DNA of 64,000 bases from Clostridia bacterium (GCA_017468115.1 JAFUJS010000013.1:40680-104679); one strand, 5' to 3'; numbered from the stretch's first letter, positions 25,984-34,270 are shown. The notes: generated from the letters alone by a model not told the origin. Program-made: numbers and translations.

Positions 25984-26884
25984 TGAAATTTACGGCGCCT
26001 ACTATAATGCGGTGGCCGAGATAATTAAGGAAAGCCTGAGGGGTCCCTTGGACAACGCATCCCTTCGCAAAATTATTGAAAGGCACGCCTTTAAGGAAAG
26101 CGCCATAGAGCTTATTCCCCAGATTAAAAATGAGGAATGGAAGCTGATTAAGAGGGACGGCACAACGCCCTTGAAAAACGCACCCACCTTGCCCCTTACT
26201 ACCTTGCAAAAAAGGTGGCTCCGTGCCGTTATGCTTGACCCGAGAATTAAGCTGTTTATCGACACTCCCCACAAGATTTTGCCCGAGGTGGAGCCTCTTT
26301 TCCTTCCCGAGGACATTGTTCTCTACGACAAATTCGAGGACGGGGACAACTTTACCGACAAGGACTATATTCATAATTTTCGCACCATACTAAGTGCCAT
26401 TTTGGAAAACAAGTGCCTACGTGTAAAAATGGCAAAGAAGGACGGGCGCCTTTCTAAAATTCTTATAAAGCCTGTGCGCCTTGAATATTCCGAAAAGGAC
26501 GACAAGTTCCGTCTTATTGCCGAGGGCTGCTCCTTTGCCAAGACCATAAATCTAGCTTCTATCATTTCCTGTGAGAAAACCGAGGAAAATGTTCAAAGAG
26601 AGAACCCAAAAGCCCCCACCGAAAGCCTTGTTTTAGAGGTAAAGGACCAGCGCAACGCCCTTGAACGGGTTATGCTACACCTTGCCCACTTTAAGAAAAC
26701 CGCCACCCTCGAAAGCGGCGACATTTTCCAAGTAACCATTGAGTACTCGATGGCTGACGAGGCGGAGCTGCTAATACGCATCCTCTCCTTCGGACACCTT
26801 GTCAGGGTAATCTCTCCCCTTTCCTTCAAAGACCTTGTTAAGGAAAGAATAGACAAGCAAATAAAGCTACTAAATTTGGAGTAA
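25973..26884 (+). CDS. WYL-domain regulator, second of a pair
   Basis: 303 aa from ATG 25973, which overlaps the end of the preceding gene by 11 nt and has an AGGG site; a start 21 nt further up has no good site. Residues about 120-215 form the WYL core ('CLRVKMAKKDGRLSKILIKPVRLEYSEKDDKFRLIAEG'), followed by a WCX-like domain. The N-terminal 110 residues are helical, with no clear winged helix, so it may act as a heterodimer partner of the first protein. The next gene starts 1 nt after its stop. Confidence 0.75.
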   Translation: MIFNEIYGAYYNAVAEIIKESLRGPLDNASLRKIIERHAFKESAIELIPQIKNEEWKLIKRDGTTPLKNAPTLPLTTLQKRWLRAVMLDPRIKLFIDTPHKILPEVEPLFLPEDIVLYDKFEDGDNFTDKDYIHNFRTILSAILENKCLRVKMAKKDGRLSKILIKPVRLEYSEKDDKFRLIAEGCSFAKTINLASIISCEKTEENVQRENPKAPTESLVLEVKDQRNALERVMLHLAHFKKTATLESGDIFQVTIEYSMADEAELLIRILSFGHLVRVISPLSFKDLVKERIDKQIKLLNLE

Positions 26885-26885
26885 T

Positions 26886-27305
26886 ATGGAAAGCTATATC
26901 AGAAAAATTAACTACTACGAAACGGACAAGATGGGGATAACCCACCATTCCAACTATATTCGCATAATGGAAGAGGCACGGGTTCATTTCCTTGAGCAAA
27001 TCGGCTGTGGCTACACTAAAATGGAAGAGGACGGAATTATTTCTCCCGTTGTTTCCGTTGAATGTAAGTATAATCGCCCAACCACCTTTGGTAACACCCT
27101 TCGGGTTCAGGTGGAAATTGTGGAATATAAGCGCCTTTTGCTTACCGTTTCTTATAAAATGTATAACACAGAAACAGAGGAGCTTTGCGTGGTGGGCAAG
27201 AGCCGGCATTGCTTTGTAAATGCCCAAGGCAAGCCCATTTCCCTAAAAAAGACCTACCCGCAATACGATGCCATCTTCTCTGCCCTGTGCAAGGACGAGG
27301 AGTAG
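26886..27305 (+). CDS. Hotdog-fold acyl-CoA thioesterase (YbgC/FadM-like)
   Basis: 139 aa. The N-terminus 'YYETDKMGITHHSNYIRIMEEAR' is the 4-hydroxybenzoyl-CoA thioesterase/YbgC signature (Y-x-E/D-T-D-x-x-G-x-x-x-H-x-x-Y), with the catalytic Asp in ETDKMG. Members hydrolyse acyl-CoA thioesters in lipid or aromatic metabolism. It is translationally coupled to the WYL pair and ends at a strong terminator, so these three genes form one unit. Confidence 0.88.
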   Translation: MESYIRKINYYETDKMGITHHSNYIRIMEEARVHFLEQIGCGYTKMEEDGIISPVVSVECKYNRPTTFGNTLRVQVEIVEYKRLLLTVSYKMYNTETEELCVVGKSRHCFVNAQGKPISLKKTYPQYDAIFSALCKDEE

Positions 27306-27318
27306 CTTTAACTAAAAG

Positions 27319-27372
27319 CCACCCAAATCGAAGTGAACCCCATTTAGTTCACTTCAAATCGGGTGGTTTTTT
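27319..27372 (+). terminator. Terminator after the WYL-thioesterase operon
   Basis: CCACCC ... GGGTGG outer stem and GAAGTGAAC / GTTCACTTC inner stem with a symmetric AAATC internal loop, then TTTTTT. Confidence 0.85.
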
Positions 27373-27445
27373 GTCGTAAAAGGTCGAATTTTGTCAGCGT
27401 TTTTGCTTTTCGCATAAAATTTTCCTAGCATTTGTACCGTTTCGT

Positions 27446-27453
27446 GCTATAAT
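27446..27453 (+). promoter_or_regulatory. Extended -10 promoter of rtcB
   Basis: TGCTATAAT (extended -10) ends at 27453; no good -35 box at 16-18 nt. The leader to the rtcB ATG is about 58 nt. Confidence 0.55.
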
Positions 27454-27517
27454 GAAGGCGTAGGTACAAATACCACTCGAGCCTATGGTTCGATTTACAT
27501 TAAAGGAGGAATTTGTT

Positions 27518-28627
27518 ATGATAGAAATCAAAGGACGTTATAACTCTGCACTTTGCTATACCGATTTTGTTGACCAGGGCGCACAGGCGCTTATTACCCG
27601 TCTTTGCAACGAGCCTGCCTTTGCAGATTCCAAAATCAGAATTATGCCGGACGTTCACGCCGGTGTTGGTGCCTGCGTTGGTACTACTATGACCATCGGG
27701 GAGCGTGTTTCCCCCTCTATGGTTGGCGTAGATATCGGCTGCGGCATGGAAACCTTGCACCTTGGCAAGGGCGATATAGATTTAGAGGCTGTAAACAAGG
27801 CAATTATAAAGCACGTGCCCTATGGCAAGGGCGCAAGAAAGGAAATGCACCCTTATAATAAAAAGATAGATTTGACTAAGCTTTACTGCTTTGACAAAAT
27901 CGACCATCTTAAGGCGCAGCTTACCCTTGGCACCCTTGGCGGCGGCAACCACTTTATCGAAATTGACGTTGACGACGATGGCGAAAAGTACCTTGTTGTT
28001 CACTCCGGTAGCCGTAACCTTGGCAGGGACGTTGCCGAATACTACAAGACCCTGGCTTATGAGACCATGAAGCACTCAGGGGGCGCTGACACCCCACTTG
28101 ACAAGGCGCTTGCTTACCTTGAGGGCGAAAACCTGAGAATGTACCTACACGATATGAAAATCGTTCAGGAGTTTTCCGTGCTCAACCGTCAAGCAATCAT
28201 AGAAACCATTGTACGTGTGGCGGGCTTGCCAAGACAGGAAAGCTTTTCCACCATTCACAACTACATAGACACCGACTCAATGATTTTAAGAAAGGGCGCA
28301 GTTGCCGCAAACAAGGGTCAAATGCTCTTAATCCCACTTAATATGAGAGACGGTAGCCTTATCTGCATCGGTAAGGGCAACGAGGAATGGAACTACTCTG
28401 CACCCCACGGTGCAGGCAGACTCCTTAGCCGTACCTCTGCAAAGGAGCAGCTTTCCCTCGAAGAATACAAGAGAGAAATGGCAGGCATCTTTACCACCTG
28501 CGTAAGCGAGTTTACCTTGGACGAATCTCCAATGGCATACAAGCCAATGGCAGAAATTCTTGCCCACATTTCTCCAACCGTTGAAATCGTCAAGAGAATC
28601 AAGCCAATTTTCAACTTTAAGGCATAG
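27518..28627 (+). CDS. rtcB: RtcB family RNA ligase
   Basis: RtcB joins RNA 2',3'-cyclic phosphate or 3'-phosphate ends to 5'-OH ends using GTP and Mn2+. ATG 27518 (369 aa) follows AAAGGAGG. Metal and nucleotide-binding motifs are present: 'PDVHAG', 'VGVDIGCGM' (D72, C75), 'GTLGGGNHFIEID', 'VVHSGSRNLG' and the guanylylated-His motif 'APHGAGRLLSR'. At 369 aa it is shorter than E. coli RtcB (408) and matches the compact form common in Clostridia. No archease or RtcR-like regulator is adjacent. It stands alone between its own promoter and a terminator. Confidence 0.93.
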   Translation: MIEIKGRYNSALCYTDFVDQGAQALITRLCNEPAFADSKIRIMPDVHAGVGACVGTTMTIGERVSPSMVGVDIGCGMETLHLGKGDIDLEAVNKAIIKHVPYGKGARKEMHPYNKKIDLTKLYCFDKIDHLKAQLTLGTLGGGNHFIEIDVDDDGEKYLVVHSGSRNLGRDVAEYYKTLAYETMKHSGGADTPLDKALAYLEGENLRMYLHDMKIVQEFSVLNRQAIIETIVRVAGLPRQESFSTIHNYIDTDSMILRKGAVAANKGQMLLIPLNMRDGSLICIGKGNEEWNYSAPHGAGRLLSRTSAKEQLSLEEYKREMAGIFTTCVSEFTLDESPMAYKPMAEILAHISPTVEIVKRIKPIFNFKA

Positions 28628-28634
28628 CAAAAGC

Positions 28635-28666
28635 AAAAAAAAGAGCGACACGTGTCGCTCTTTTTT
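28635..28666. terminator. Bidirectional terminator between rtcB and the aldo/keto reductase gene
   Basis: AAAAAAGAGCGACAC / GTGTCGCTCTTTTTT is a nearly perfect palindrome between convergent genes. Confidence 0.85.
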
Positions 28667-29789
28667 ATTTTCTGCGCTCTGTAAAGTCCTTGAGAATTTT
28701 TGGGATTTCAATGTTTTGTGGGCAGACCTTTGCGCATGCTCCACAGCCTATGCAGGCAGAGGGCCTTTCCCCTTCACCCATTGCGCCCAGCCTCATTGAA
28801 ACTATAAAGCCACCGCCCGAAAACACCTGCTCATTATATAGAGAAATAAGCGTTGGAATATCTAGCCCCTGTGGGCAATATTCCGTGCAGTAGCGGCAGG
28901 CTGTGCATTGCACGCTCATTGTCATTTTTCTGCCAAGAGCCAAAAGCCTTTCCTTTTCGCCCTCGCTCAGCCTTTTTTCGCCTTCAAAGGTTTTAATATT
29001 TTCCTTTACCTGCTCCATATCGGACATACCCGACAGAGTTACTGTTACCTCATCAAAGGACTGCACAAATCGAAATGCCATTTCAACCGTGCCCACGTCC
29101 TCTCTTATTTCCTTAAGCTCCGTTTCCTCGCTTTGTGAAAGGCGGGCAAGCCTTCCGCCACGGACAGGCTCCATTACCCAAACGGGAATGCTCAGGCTTT
29201 TAAGAAGCTCCATTTTCGCTTTCGCATCCTGAAACTCGTAGTCAAGATAGTTTAGCTGAATTTGGCAAAACTCCATATGCTCCCCGTATCTGTCAACAAA
29301 CCTCTTAAAGTTGTCAAAATCTGCGTGGGCGGAAAAGCCAAGGTGCTTTATCTTGCCCTGCTTTTTCATTTCCAAAAGGTATTCAACCGTTTCGTATTTG
29401 GGGTCAAGATAATATTCAATATTTGCCTCGCAAACATTGTGCACAAGGTAAAAATCAAAATAGTCTACCTGGCATTTTTCAAGCTGTCTTTGAAAAATTT
29501 CCTTTACCTTGCCCATATTGTTTACATCATAGCCCGGGAATTTGGTTGCAAGGTAGAATTTTTCCCTGTCAAATTTGGAAAGCACCCTTCCCATCACTAT
29601 CTCCGACTGACCCATATGGTAGCCCCAAGCGGTATCGAAATAATTCACACCCTTGGAAATGGCATATTTCACCATTTCATAGACACGTCCCTCGTCTATT
29701 TTGGAGTTATCCCCCTCTAAAACGGGCAGACGCATAGTGCCAAAGCCCAGGGCGGACAGCCTTTTGTCTTTAAAGCTCTTATATATCAT
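28665..29789 (-). CDS. Aldo/keto reductase fused to a 2[4Fe-4S] ferredoxin domain
   Basis: 374 aa. The first 270 residues are an AKR TIM barrel: 'LGFGTMRLP' at the N-terminus, 'VNYFDTAWGYHMGQSE' (catalytic Asp/Tyr), 'KFYLATKFP' (Lys) and 'DFYLVHNV' (His). The C-terminal 90 residues carry two Cys clusters, 'QCTACRYCTEYCPQGLDIP' and 'ACIGCGACAKVCPQNIEIP', typical of two 4Fe-4S clusters. Such fusions are common in anaerobic Clostridia; the substrate is unknown. It is the last gene of a leftward run and its start overlaps the preceding LRR-like gene by 11 nt. Confidence 0.9.
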   Translation of the reverse strand: MIYKSFKDKRLSALGFGTMRLPVLEGDNSKIDEGRVYEMVKYAISKGVNYFDTAWGYHMGQSEIVMGRVLSKFDREKFYLATKFPGYDVNNMGKVKEIFQRQLEKCQVDYFDFYLVHNVCEANIEYYLDPKYETVEYLLEMKKQGKIKHLGFSAHADFDNFKRFVDRYGEHMEFCQIQLNYLDYEFQDAKAKMELLKSLSIPVWVMEPVRGGRLARLSQSEETELKEIREDVGTVEMAFRFVQSFDEVTVTLSGMSDMEQVKENIKTFEGEKRLSEGEKERLLALGRKMTMSVQCTACRYCTEYCPQGLDIPTLISLYNEQVFSGGGFIVSMRLGAMGEGERPSACIGCGACAKVCPQNIEIPKILKDFTERRK

Positions 29790-30204
29790 TTTTCTTCCTT
29801 ACTACAATTTTTCCGTCCCTTGCTGTGTAGTCGGGGTTTTCCTCATCTACCTCAAAGGCTACGTGCTCACAATTTTCAAACGCATAGGTGTAAATGTCGG
29901 TCATTTCCTTTGGAAACACAATTTTCTTTACGTGCTTTGGCGGAACAATTGTATTATATGTAAATTCGTATCTTTCGGGAACAATTTCCGTACCCTGTGC
30001 AGGGTGGTGCCAGTCGTGCCAGCGCTCCTCTGCCTCCCTGTGCACCTCGCCATATCCGAATTTGGTTATAGGTAGCCCCTCATATGTGCCGGGGAGAGTT
30101 ACAACCTCATCCGTTTCCTCAAAAATAATAGTTTTCAGGCAAAGGTAGGAGCGCTCTGCCCCAACCCTTCCATACCTGACAACGCCAATATCAAAAATAG
30201 CCAT
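29779..30204 (-). CDS. Small protein with one BspA-type leucine-rich repeat
   Basis: 141 aa without a signal peptide. Residues about 95-135 (HVKKIVFPKEMTDIYTYAFENCEHVAFEVDEENPDY) match an LRR_5 (BspA) unit followed by the 'NPxYxxxDG' motif that caps such repeats. The N-terminal half ('FEETDEVVTLPGTYEGLPITKFG') resembles another degenerate LRR strand. It follows the membrane-protein gene directly (no gap) and overlaps the reductase gene. The role is unknown; probably cytosolic. Confidence 0.65.
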   Translation of the reverse strand: MAIFDIGVVRYGRVGAERSYLCLKTIIFEETDEVVTLPGTYEGLPITKFGYGEVHREAEERWHDWHHPAQGTEIVPERYEFTYNTIVPPKHVKKIVFPKEMTDIYTYAFENCEHVAFEVDEENPDYTARDGKIVVRKKNDI

Positions 30205-31125
30205 TTATTTCTCCTTAACAGCCTTTATAAGCCTTGATACCATAACTGCCGTGCCCGTTATCATGGTTGCGGTAATAATAAGCACCTCAACCGGAAAGGA
30301 CACAGAAAAGGCAATTATGAAAAAGGGCTTGCCCACGTGAACCATAAAGTCAGGGCTTGAAAGCTCAAAGATTAATGCAAGGGCAAGGAAAACAACATTT
30401 ATCGACACTCCCCCTGCCAAAAATCCTATTTTTCTCTTTTTACAGCACACAAGCCTTTCAGGCTTTAATACGATTTCAAGTATATTAAGAATAGGCATAA
30501 GACCAACCCAAAGCATTAGGAAAATGTATTTTGGGTCGTAGAGTGCGTTTTCAATGGCGTAAAAGCCACAAACGCCGTCCCCAAAAAACGCAAGTGCAAA
30601 AATTGTAAAGGGCAAAAGCGCAAGGTATCTTCTCCTTGAAATTTCAACTGTGCCGCACAGGTCCAGCCCCTCGTGTATTCTGCCGATGGCACCCTGTGGC
30701 TTCAATGTTGCCACAAGACCAAGCACAACCAAAAGAGCCACCAATATGTTAATTACAAAGCCGTCAACAGGAAAGCCAACCGTTGCCATCGACGAGTATA
30801 CGCCAAGGCTGAAGTTGCTTGCATAGACATCAAGGCTTACAATCGTTCCCACAAGGCACAAAAGAGAAAGCCCACCGAAAACACAAGCCATTCCGAGCCT
30901 TACGCCCCTTCTGATTCTTGATACATAGGTATCATAGAAGAAGGCAAGGAACATACAGGGTATTAAAAGGTATGTAAATACCATGGGCGCCATAAGCAGC
31001 GGGTATCTGAAGCCGTTTGCCACAAAGCCCGAAAGCATCTTGTAAAACGAGAACATGCAAAGGCAAGACACCACAAGAAGCAGTGCTGTTACTATATTTA
31101 ATGAGAGCCTTTTTCTTTTATTCAT
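30205..31125 (-). CDS. Multi-pass membrane protein, unknown function
   Basis: 306 aa with about eight hydrophobic segments (near 13-35, 40-62, 80-100, 125-147, 170-190, 200-220, 238-258, 265-290). The loops are short and basic (KKRKIG, RRRYLALL). No transporter motif is recognised. It overlaps the end of the metallophosphoesterase gene by 8 nt and abuts the LRR-like gene, so it is part of the 32239-28665 leftward operon. Confidence 0.7.
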   Translation of the reverse strand: MNKRKRLSLNIVTALLLVVSCLCMFSFYKMLSGFVANGFRYPLLMAPMVFTYLLIPCMFLAFFYDTYVSRIRRGVRLGMACVFGGLSLLCLVGTIVSLDVYASNFSLGVYSSMATVGFPVDGFVINILVALLVVLGLVATLKPQGAIGRIHEGLDLCGTVEISRRRYLALLPFTIFALAFFGDGVCGFYAIENALYDPKYIFLMLWVGLMPILNILEIVLKPERLVCCKKRKIGFLAGGVSINVVFLALALIFELSSPDFMVHVGKPFFIIAFSVSFPVEVLIITATMITGTAVMVSRLIKAVKEK

Positions 31126-32239
31126 ACTTTTGCGCCCCCGTTCTTACATTTTCAAAGTTAGCCTTTATATTCTCTATGGTTACAAACTCCTCGGGGGTAA
31201 GGTCCATAAGGGTTATGGTCTTATAGCCCAGCATGTCCTTGTCGTGATATACCTGGTCCGTTGCCTTAACGCCATAGGAAAGGATTGCCCTGTCCTTAAA
31301 TTCCCCGTCCTTGTTGTAAATAATGTCGCAGTTGTTTACGTGGTCGTGGCCTACAAAGAAGGAAACGATATTCGCCTCACGAAGGGCTTTGTACGAGCCG
31401 TTGTTTGCGTAGGGGTCGCTTACCCCCTCTCTAAGCTCGCCCTGTCCCACCAAGGATGGGTCGGCGGCATTTAGATACTGCTCCTCTGCCATGCTGTACT
31501 CCTCAAAGGGTATATGGAAAAAGCACATTCCCACATAATCCTTGTCGGCTGTTGCCTCGCTATATATTTTCTTTGCGTGCATAAGCTGCTCGGTATGTAT
31601 CAAATCATAGCCATAATTCACACCTGTAAAGTGATAGGTGTTTGAGTCAATTATATGTATTCTGTACTTAACGTCTACTGTGTCAACAGACTTGGACCTG
31701 TCGTCAACTAGGTCAATATAGTAGTTGGTAAGTCCAAAAAGGTTGTCGTCCTCATAGTCCACAAAGGCGCAAAACTTGCCGTCGGCAAGCTCCTGTCCGT
31801 CCTTAGTGGTGTAGGACTTAAGCACGCTATTTAGATAATACCTTGGGTAGTCGCCCTGGTTGTCGTGGTTACCATAGGTAACTGCAAACTTGGTTATTCT
31901 GCCGTTTTCGTCAGCCTCGCTAAGGCGCTTACAAAGAGAGTTCATAAGCCCAAAAAGATTGTCGGCAATGGCACGGTTGCCATACATAAAGTTGTCGCCC
32001 GTTAAGATAACCAAATCAGGGTCAGCCTCTAAAACCGTTTTCTCCACAACGTCCATTTGGGACGCAAGGTCGCTTTCAATACCAAAATGAAGGTCAGTAA
32101 GCTGTAAAATCTTAAACCCCTCATAGTATTCCATTGTTGTCCTGTACTCGCTAACCTGATACTCCTTAGTCCCTGCCCCACATGAAGCCAAGGCGCAAAG
32201 CAGTAAAGCCACGCACAGCGCTAAAATTACTCTTTTCAA
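31118..32239 (-). CDS. Metallophosphoesterase lipoprotein
   Basis: 373 aa. The signal with lipobox LASC (Cys near 20) predicts an outer-surface lipoprotein. Calcineurin-like phosphoesterase motifs follow in order: 'LQLTDLHFG' (D-x-H), 'LVILTGDNF' (GD), 'VTYGNHDNQGD' (GNHD), 'FFHIPFEEY' (H) and 'FFVGHDHVN' (GHxH-like GHDH). Length and motifs fit the family of extracellular phosphoesterases that cut nucleotides or phospholipids; the substrate is unknown. It is the first gene of a leftward operon with promoter 32273-32301. Confidence 0.9.
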   Translation of the reverse strand: MKRVILALCVALLLCALASCGAGTKEYQVSEYRTTMEYYEGFKILQLTDLHFGIESDLASQMDVVEKTVLEADPDLVILTGDNFMYGNRAIADNLFGLMNSLCKRLSEADENGRITKFAVTYGNHDNQGDYPRYYLNSVLKSYTTKDGQELADGKFCAFVDYEDDNLFGLTNYYIDLVDDRSKSVDTVDVKYRIHIIDSNTYHFTGVNYGYDLIHTEQLMHAKKIYSEATADKDYVGMCFFHIPFEEYSMAEEQYLNAADPSLVGQGELREGVSDPYANNGSYKALREANIVSFFVGHDHVNNCDIIYNKDGEFKDRAILSYGVKATDQVYHDKDMLGYKTITLMDLTPEEFVTIENIKANFENVRTGAQKYE

Positions 32240-32272
32240 AATACCCCCCTATATTCAAAACAAATATACTCT

Positions 32273-32301
32273 ATTCTAACATATTTCGACAAAATTATCA
32301 A
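32273..32301 (-). promoter_or_regulatory. Promoter of the phosphoesterase-reductase operon
   Basis: TTGATA (32296-32301), 17-nt spacer, TAGAAT (32273-32278) on the minus strand. Confidence 0.65.
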
Positions 32302-32320
32302 CCACCCTTGCCCACATTCA

Positions 32321-32347
32321 AAAAAAGGGATGCGCCGCATCCCTTTT
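32321..32347 (-). terminator. Terminator
   Basis: AAAAGGGATGC / GCATCCCTTTT hairpin with A/T tracts, overlapping the stop codon of the 55-aa gene. Confidence 0.8.
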
Positions 32348-32513
32348 ATAAATCCTCTCTGTCGCCAAAGCCCATTTTTTCTTTCATGCAGATATAGCTT
32401 TTCTCGTATTGAGCCTTTGTTATTGCCCCGTTTCTTAAAAAGATATCAAGCAGCTTTTTCTGCGATAAAAACAGCTTTAGCTTCTTTTCCTCTTCTGTTA
32501 GCTCTTCATTCAT
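32346..32513 (-). CDS. 55-aa SHOCT-like small protein
   Basis: ATG at 32513; starts MNEELTEEEKKLKLFL and continues with 'KKLLDIFLRNGAITKAQYEKSY', which matches the short C-terminal oligomerisation motif (SHOCT-like: L-x-x-L-x-x-x-G-x-I-T-x-x-x-Y/F). Its start overlaps the stop of the upstream 147-aa gene by 8 nt. It is a plausible partner of that protein. Confidence 0.65.
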   Translation of the reverse strand: MNEELTEEEKKLKLFLSQKKLLDIFLRNGAITKAQYEKSYICMKEKMGFGDREDL

Positions 32514-32949
32514 CCTTTTTTCTAAAAAGCCACTTGAAAAATCTCACGATGGCTCCTTCCTTCTTCGATTTTTTCTCCACAACGACACCATTTTTCGCTT
32601 GTGCCCTCTGGCGCTTTCTTCTTTCCTCTTCCTGCGCTCTCTTTTCCACTTCCACTATGGCAAATGGGTCTGTCTGATTCATAATTCTCTGTCTAAAGTT
32701 TTTGACAAAATTAAGATCGTCAACCTCTGCTATAACAAGGCTATCGCTTTCGTGTGCTATTTGGTTTCTAACAAATCTAACCCTTTTGAGCCATTTGTAT
32801 TCGCTGTTAAAGCGACTCTTAAGGGAAACTCCCCTGTAGTATTCTCTCTCCATCAAGCTTATATACGTGGAAACACCCTTGTCGCTTCTCAAAATTTGCT
32901 TGCAAAGCTCGTCAAGCGCATTATAAGCCTTCAAAAATTCATAATTCAT
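32506..32949 (-). CDS. HEPN-like protein with R-x4-H motif
   Basis: 147 aa. Residues 1-75 are helical and contain 'RFVRNQIAHESD', in which R61 and H66 form the R-x4-H pair typical of HEPN RNases ('RNxIAHE' is common in HEPN proteins). Residues 95-147 are strongly basic (KRAQEEERRKRQRAQ, FFKWLFRKK), ending in an amphipathic basic helix that could bind RNA or membrane. It overlaps the 55-aa SHOCT-like gene. There is no nucleotidyltransferase (MNT) partner, so a toxin-antitoxin role is only a possibility. Confidence 0.6.
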   Translation of the reverse strand: MNYEFLKAYNALDELCKQILRSDKGVSTYISLMEREYYRGVSLKSRFNSEYKWLKRVRFVRNQIAHESDSLVIAEVDDLNFVKNFRQRIMNQTDPFAIVEVEKRAQEEERRKRQRAQAKNGVVVEKKSKKEGAIVRFFKWLFRKKDE

Positions 32950-32970
32950 CTCGCTTCAGCCTTTTGTCCC

Positions 32971-33480
32971 TTATTCGTTGTCCTCTTTTTTATCAAGGGT
33001 ATATCTCCAGCTGCGCTCCTTTGAGGAGCTTGAGCCGTAAAAGCTATATTCTGACTCATTCTTGCCGAGAATAGTGCCGTCGGCTTGCAGAATACAATAC
33101 CACCAGTCGTCGTAGTTGGAAAAGCCGTTTCCGCCCCAGCGCCTTGCCTTTATAACCACTCCGGCAAATTGACCGCCTATTACCAAAATATCTCCCTGCG
33201 CCTCATCTGTGGAATAGCAACCGGAGGACAGGCTTACAACATTTTCAAGCTCAAAGCTCTTGTAGTCAATGCTTACCGATGGGTGGTCGTCATCGTCGTA
33301 TTCTGTTTCATAGCGCTCATACACAGAAAGGGTGTATTCTGCCATCTGCTTTTTTATTTGCTCAGTGGTTTTTTCGTCCGGTTTTCCGTAGGTAAGCGTG
33401 TATGGACCGATTTTTGTCCCTCTGTCAGGCTCCTTTTTCTCGTCAACCTCTACAAGAAACCTTGCATATGTTTTTTCCAT
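32971..33480 (-). CDS. Conserved protein of unknown function (169 aa)
   Basis: First gene of the three-gene leftward operon, with AGGAG before the ATG. No signal peptide or membrane segment. The sequence is acidic and rich in aromatic residues (NYDDWWYCILQ), with a beta-rich C-terminal half. I do not recognise the family. Confidence 0.6.
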   Translation of the reverse strand: MEKTYARFLVEVDEKKEPDRGTKIGPYTLTYGKPDEKTTEQIKKQMAEYTLSVYERYETEYDDDDHPSVSIDYKSFELENVVSLSSGCYSTDEAQGDILVIGGQFAGVVIKARRWGGNGFSNYDDWWYCILQADGTILGKNESEYSFYGSSSSKERSWRYTLDKKEDNE

Positions 33481-33584
33481 TTTGTTCTCCTATTCCGGTA
33501 ACTTTTCTACGGTAATTTCAAAATCCCTTAGATTTATAATTATATCGTAGGTGATTGCTTCTTTGAATTTATTTCCTCATATTT

Positions 33585-33613
33585 ATTATATCACTAACGG
33601 TTTTCTGTTGCAA
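33585..33613 (-). promoter_or_regulatory. Promoter of the HEPN-like operon
   Basis: TTGCAA (33608-33613), 17-nt spacer, TATAAT (33585-33590) with an extended TG on the minus strand. The leader is about 100 nt. Confidence 0.7.
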
Positions 33614-33640
33614 GATTTTAGTACAAAAAGAAATCCATAT

Positions 33641-33688
33641 ACGAAAAAAGGACACCCTTCGGTGTCCCTTCGTGTTGTTCCTTGCTTT
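33641..33688. repeat. 48-bp direct repeat, copy 1
   Basis: Identical to 33939-33986; begins ACGAAAAAAGGACACCCTTC and contains a hairpin followed by CCTT. Confidence 0.85.
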
Positions 33689-33938
33689 CTCAACGGGATA
33701 CATTGCCGTTGGCAATGCACTTCGCTCGGCTTATGTGAGCAAGCTCCCACCGCCTTAACGCTCGTGTCCGCAACCCAAGGTTGCCCTGTTGTCGTTTCCC
33801 AATCGCTCTTCCCTCGCAATTGCTCGGTCGTGTTCTTGGACGACTGCCACTCCTTAGTCCTCCCTGTTTCACCCACCGGGTGCGGTCGGACACGTCCCCC
33901 CCGTGTCTACGCCACGGAGCTTCCCCTCTTCCTGCGCC

Positions 33939-33986
33939 ACGAAAAAAGGACACCCTTCGGTGTCCCTTCGTGTTGTTCCTTGCTTT
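33939..33986. repeat. 48-bp direct repeat, copy 2
   Basis: Identical to 33641-33688; directly preceded by TTCCTGCGCC. Confidence 0.85.
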
Positions 33987-34176
33987 TTATTCAGAATGCA
34001 TTTCCTGCGCCATGAAAAAAGCGGAAGAGGGATTTCTCCTCTTGTATTTTGCAAGACAAGGAGTGCTAACTGTTTTTTTATGTCTTGCAAAATCCTTCGG
34101 TCACCGCTACGACTCGTCCCCCGGAAGAGTCGCTTAACGCTGCGGTTCGAATCCCTCATGTCGTTTTACGAGAAAT

Positions 34177-34212
34177 AAAAAAGGTAGCACACACAAGGAG
34201 TACTACCTTTTT
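34177..34212 (-). terminator. Terminator of the (split) tRNA-Ser gene
   Basis: AAAAGGTAG (34203-34211 on the minus strand) pairs with CTACCTTTT (34179-34187), followed by T-rich sequence, directly after the tRNA CCA end. Confidence 0.75.
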
Positions 34213-34215
34213 ATT

Positions 34216-34270
34216 TGGCGCAGGAAGAGGGATTCGAACCCCCGTGGCTTTTGGCCTAACGGTTTTCAAG
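34216..34270 (-). tRNA. 3' half of tRNA-Ser(UGA): left attachment site of the ICE
   Basis: On the minus strand: anticodon loop CTTGAAA (anticodon UGA at 34266-34268), half stem ACCGT, variable arm GGCCAAAAGCC, T arm GGGGGTTCGAATCCCTC, acceptor strand TTCCTGC, discriminator G and CCA (34216-34218). The D arm and the acceptor 5' strand (expected GCAGGAA) are missing; upstream sequence is instead element-like. Integration into a tRNA 3' end leaves such a partial copy at one end and restores the intact gene at the other. The intact tRNA-Ser is therefore expected beyond the right edge. The exact crossover point cannot be fixed here (34270-34275). Confidence 0.8.

Larger units (their letters stand above)
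33614..34176. other. Non-coding junction region with direct repeats
   Basis: No convincing gene in 560 bases; small frames here overlap repeats and have no ribosome sites. It holds two identical 48-bp direct repeats (33641-33688 and 33939-33986), each with a GGACACC / GGTGTCC hairpin. The segment TTCCTGCGCCA, the same as the tRNA-Ser 3' end, occurs on the plus strand near 33929 and 34001, and GGTTCGAATCCCTC occurs near 34144. These look like scars of earlier insertions at the tRNA site. Confidence 0.6.

Noticed and set aside
34090..34165. Possible second tRNA on the plus strand (GGTTCGAATCC T-loop motif)
   Set aside because: Only the T-loop-like segment is present; no acceptor, D arm or anticodon arm can be folded. 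Treated as an insertion scar.
33551..34178. Several overlapping 85-150 codon frames left of the tRNA fragment
   Set aside because: They run through the 48-bp repeats in both strands, share identical repeat-encoded peptides and have no ribosome sites.
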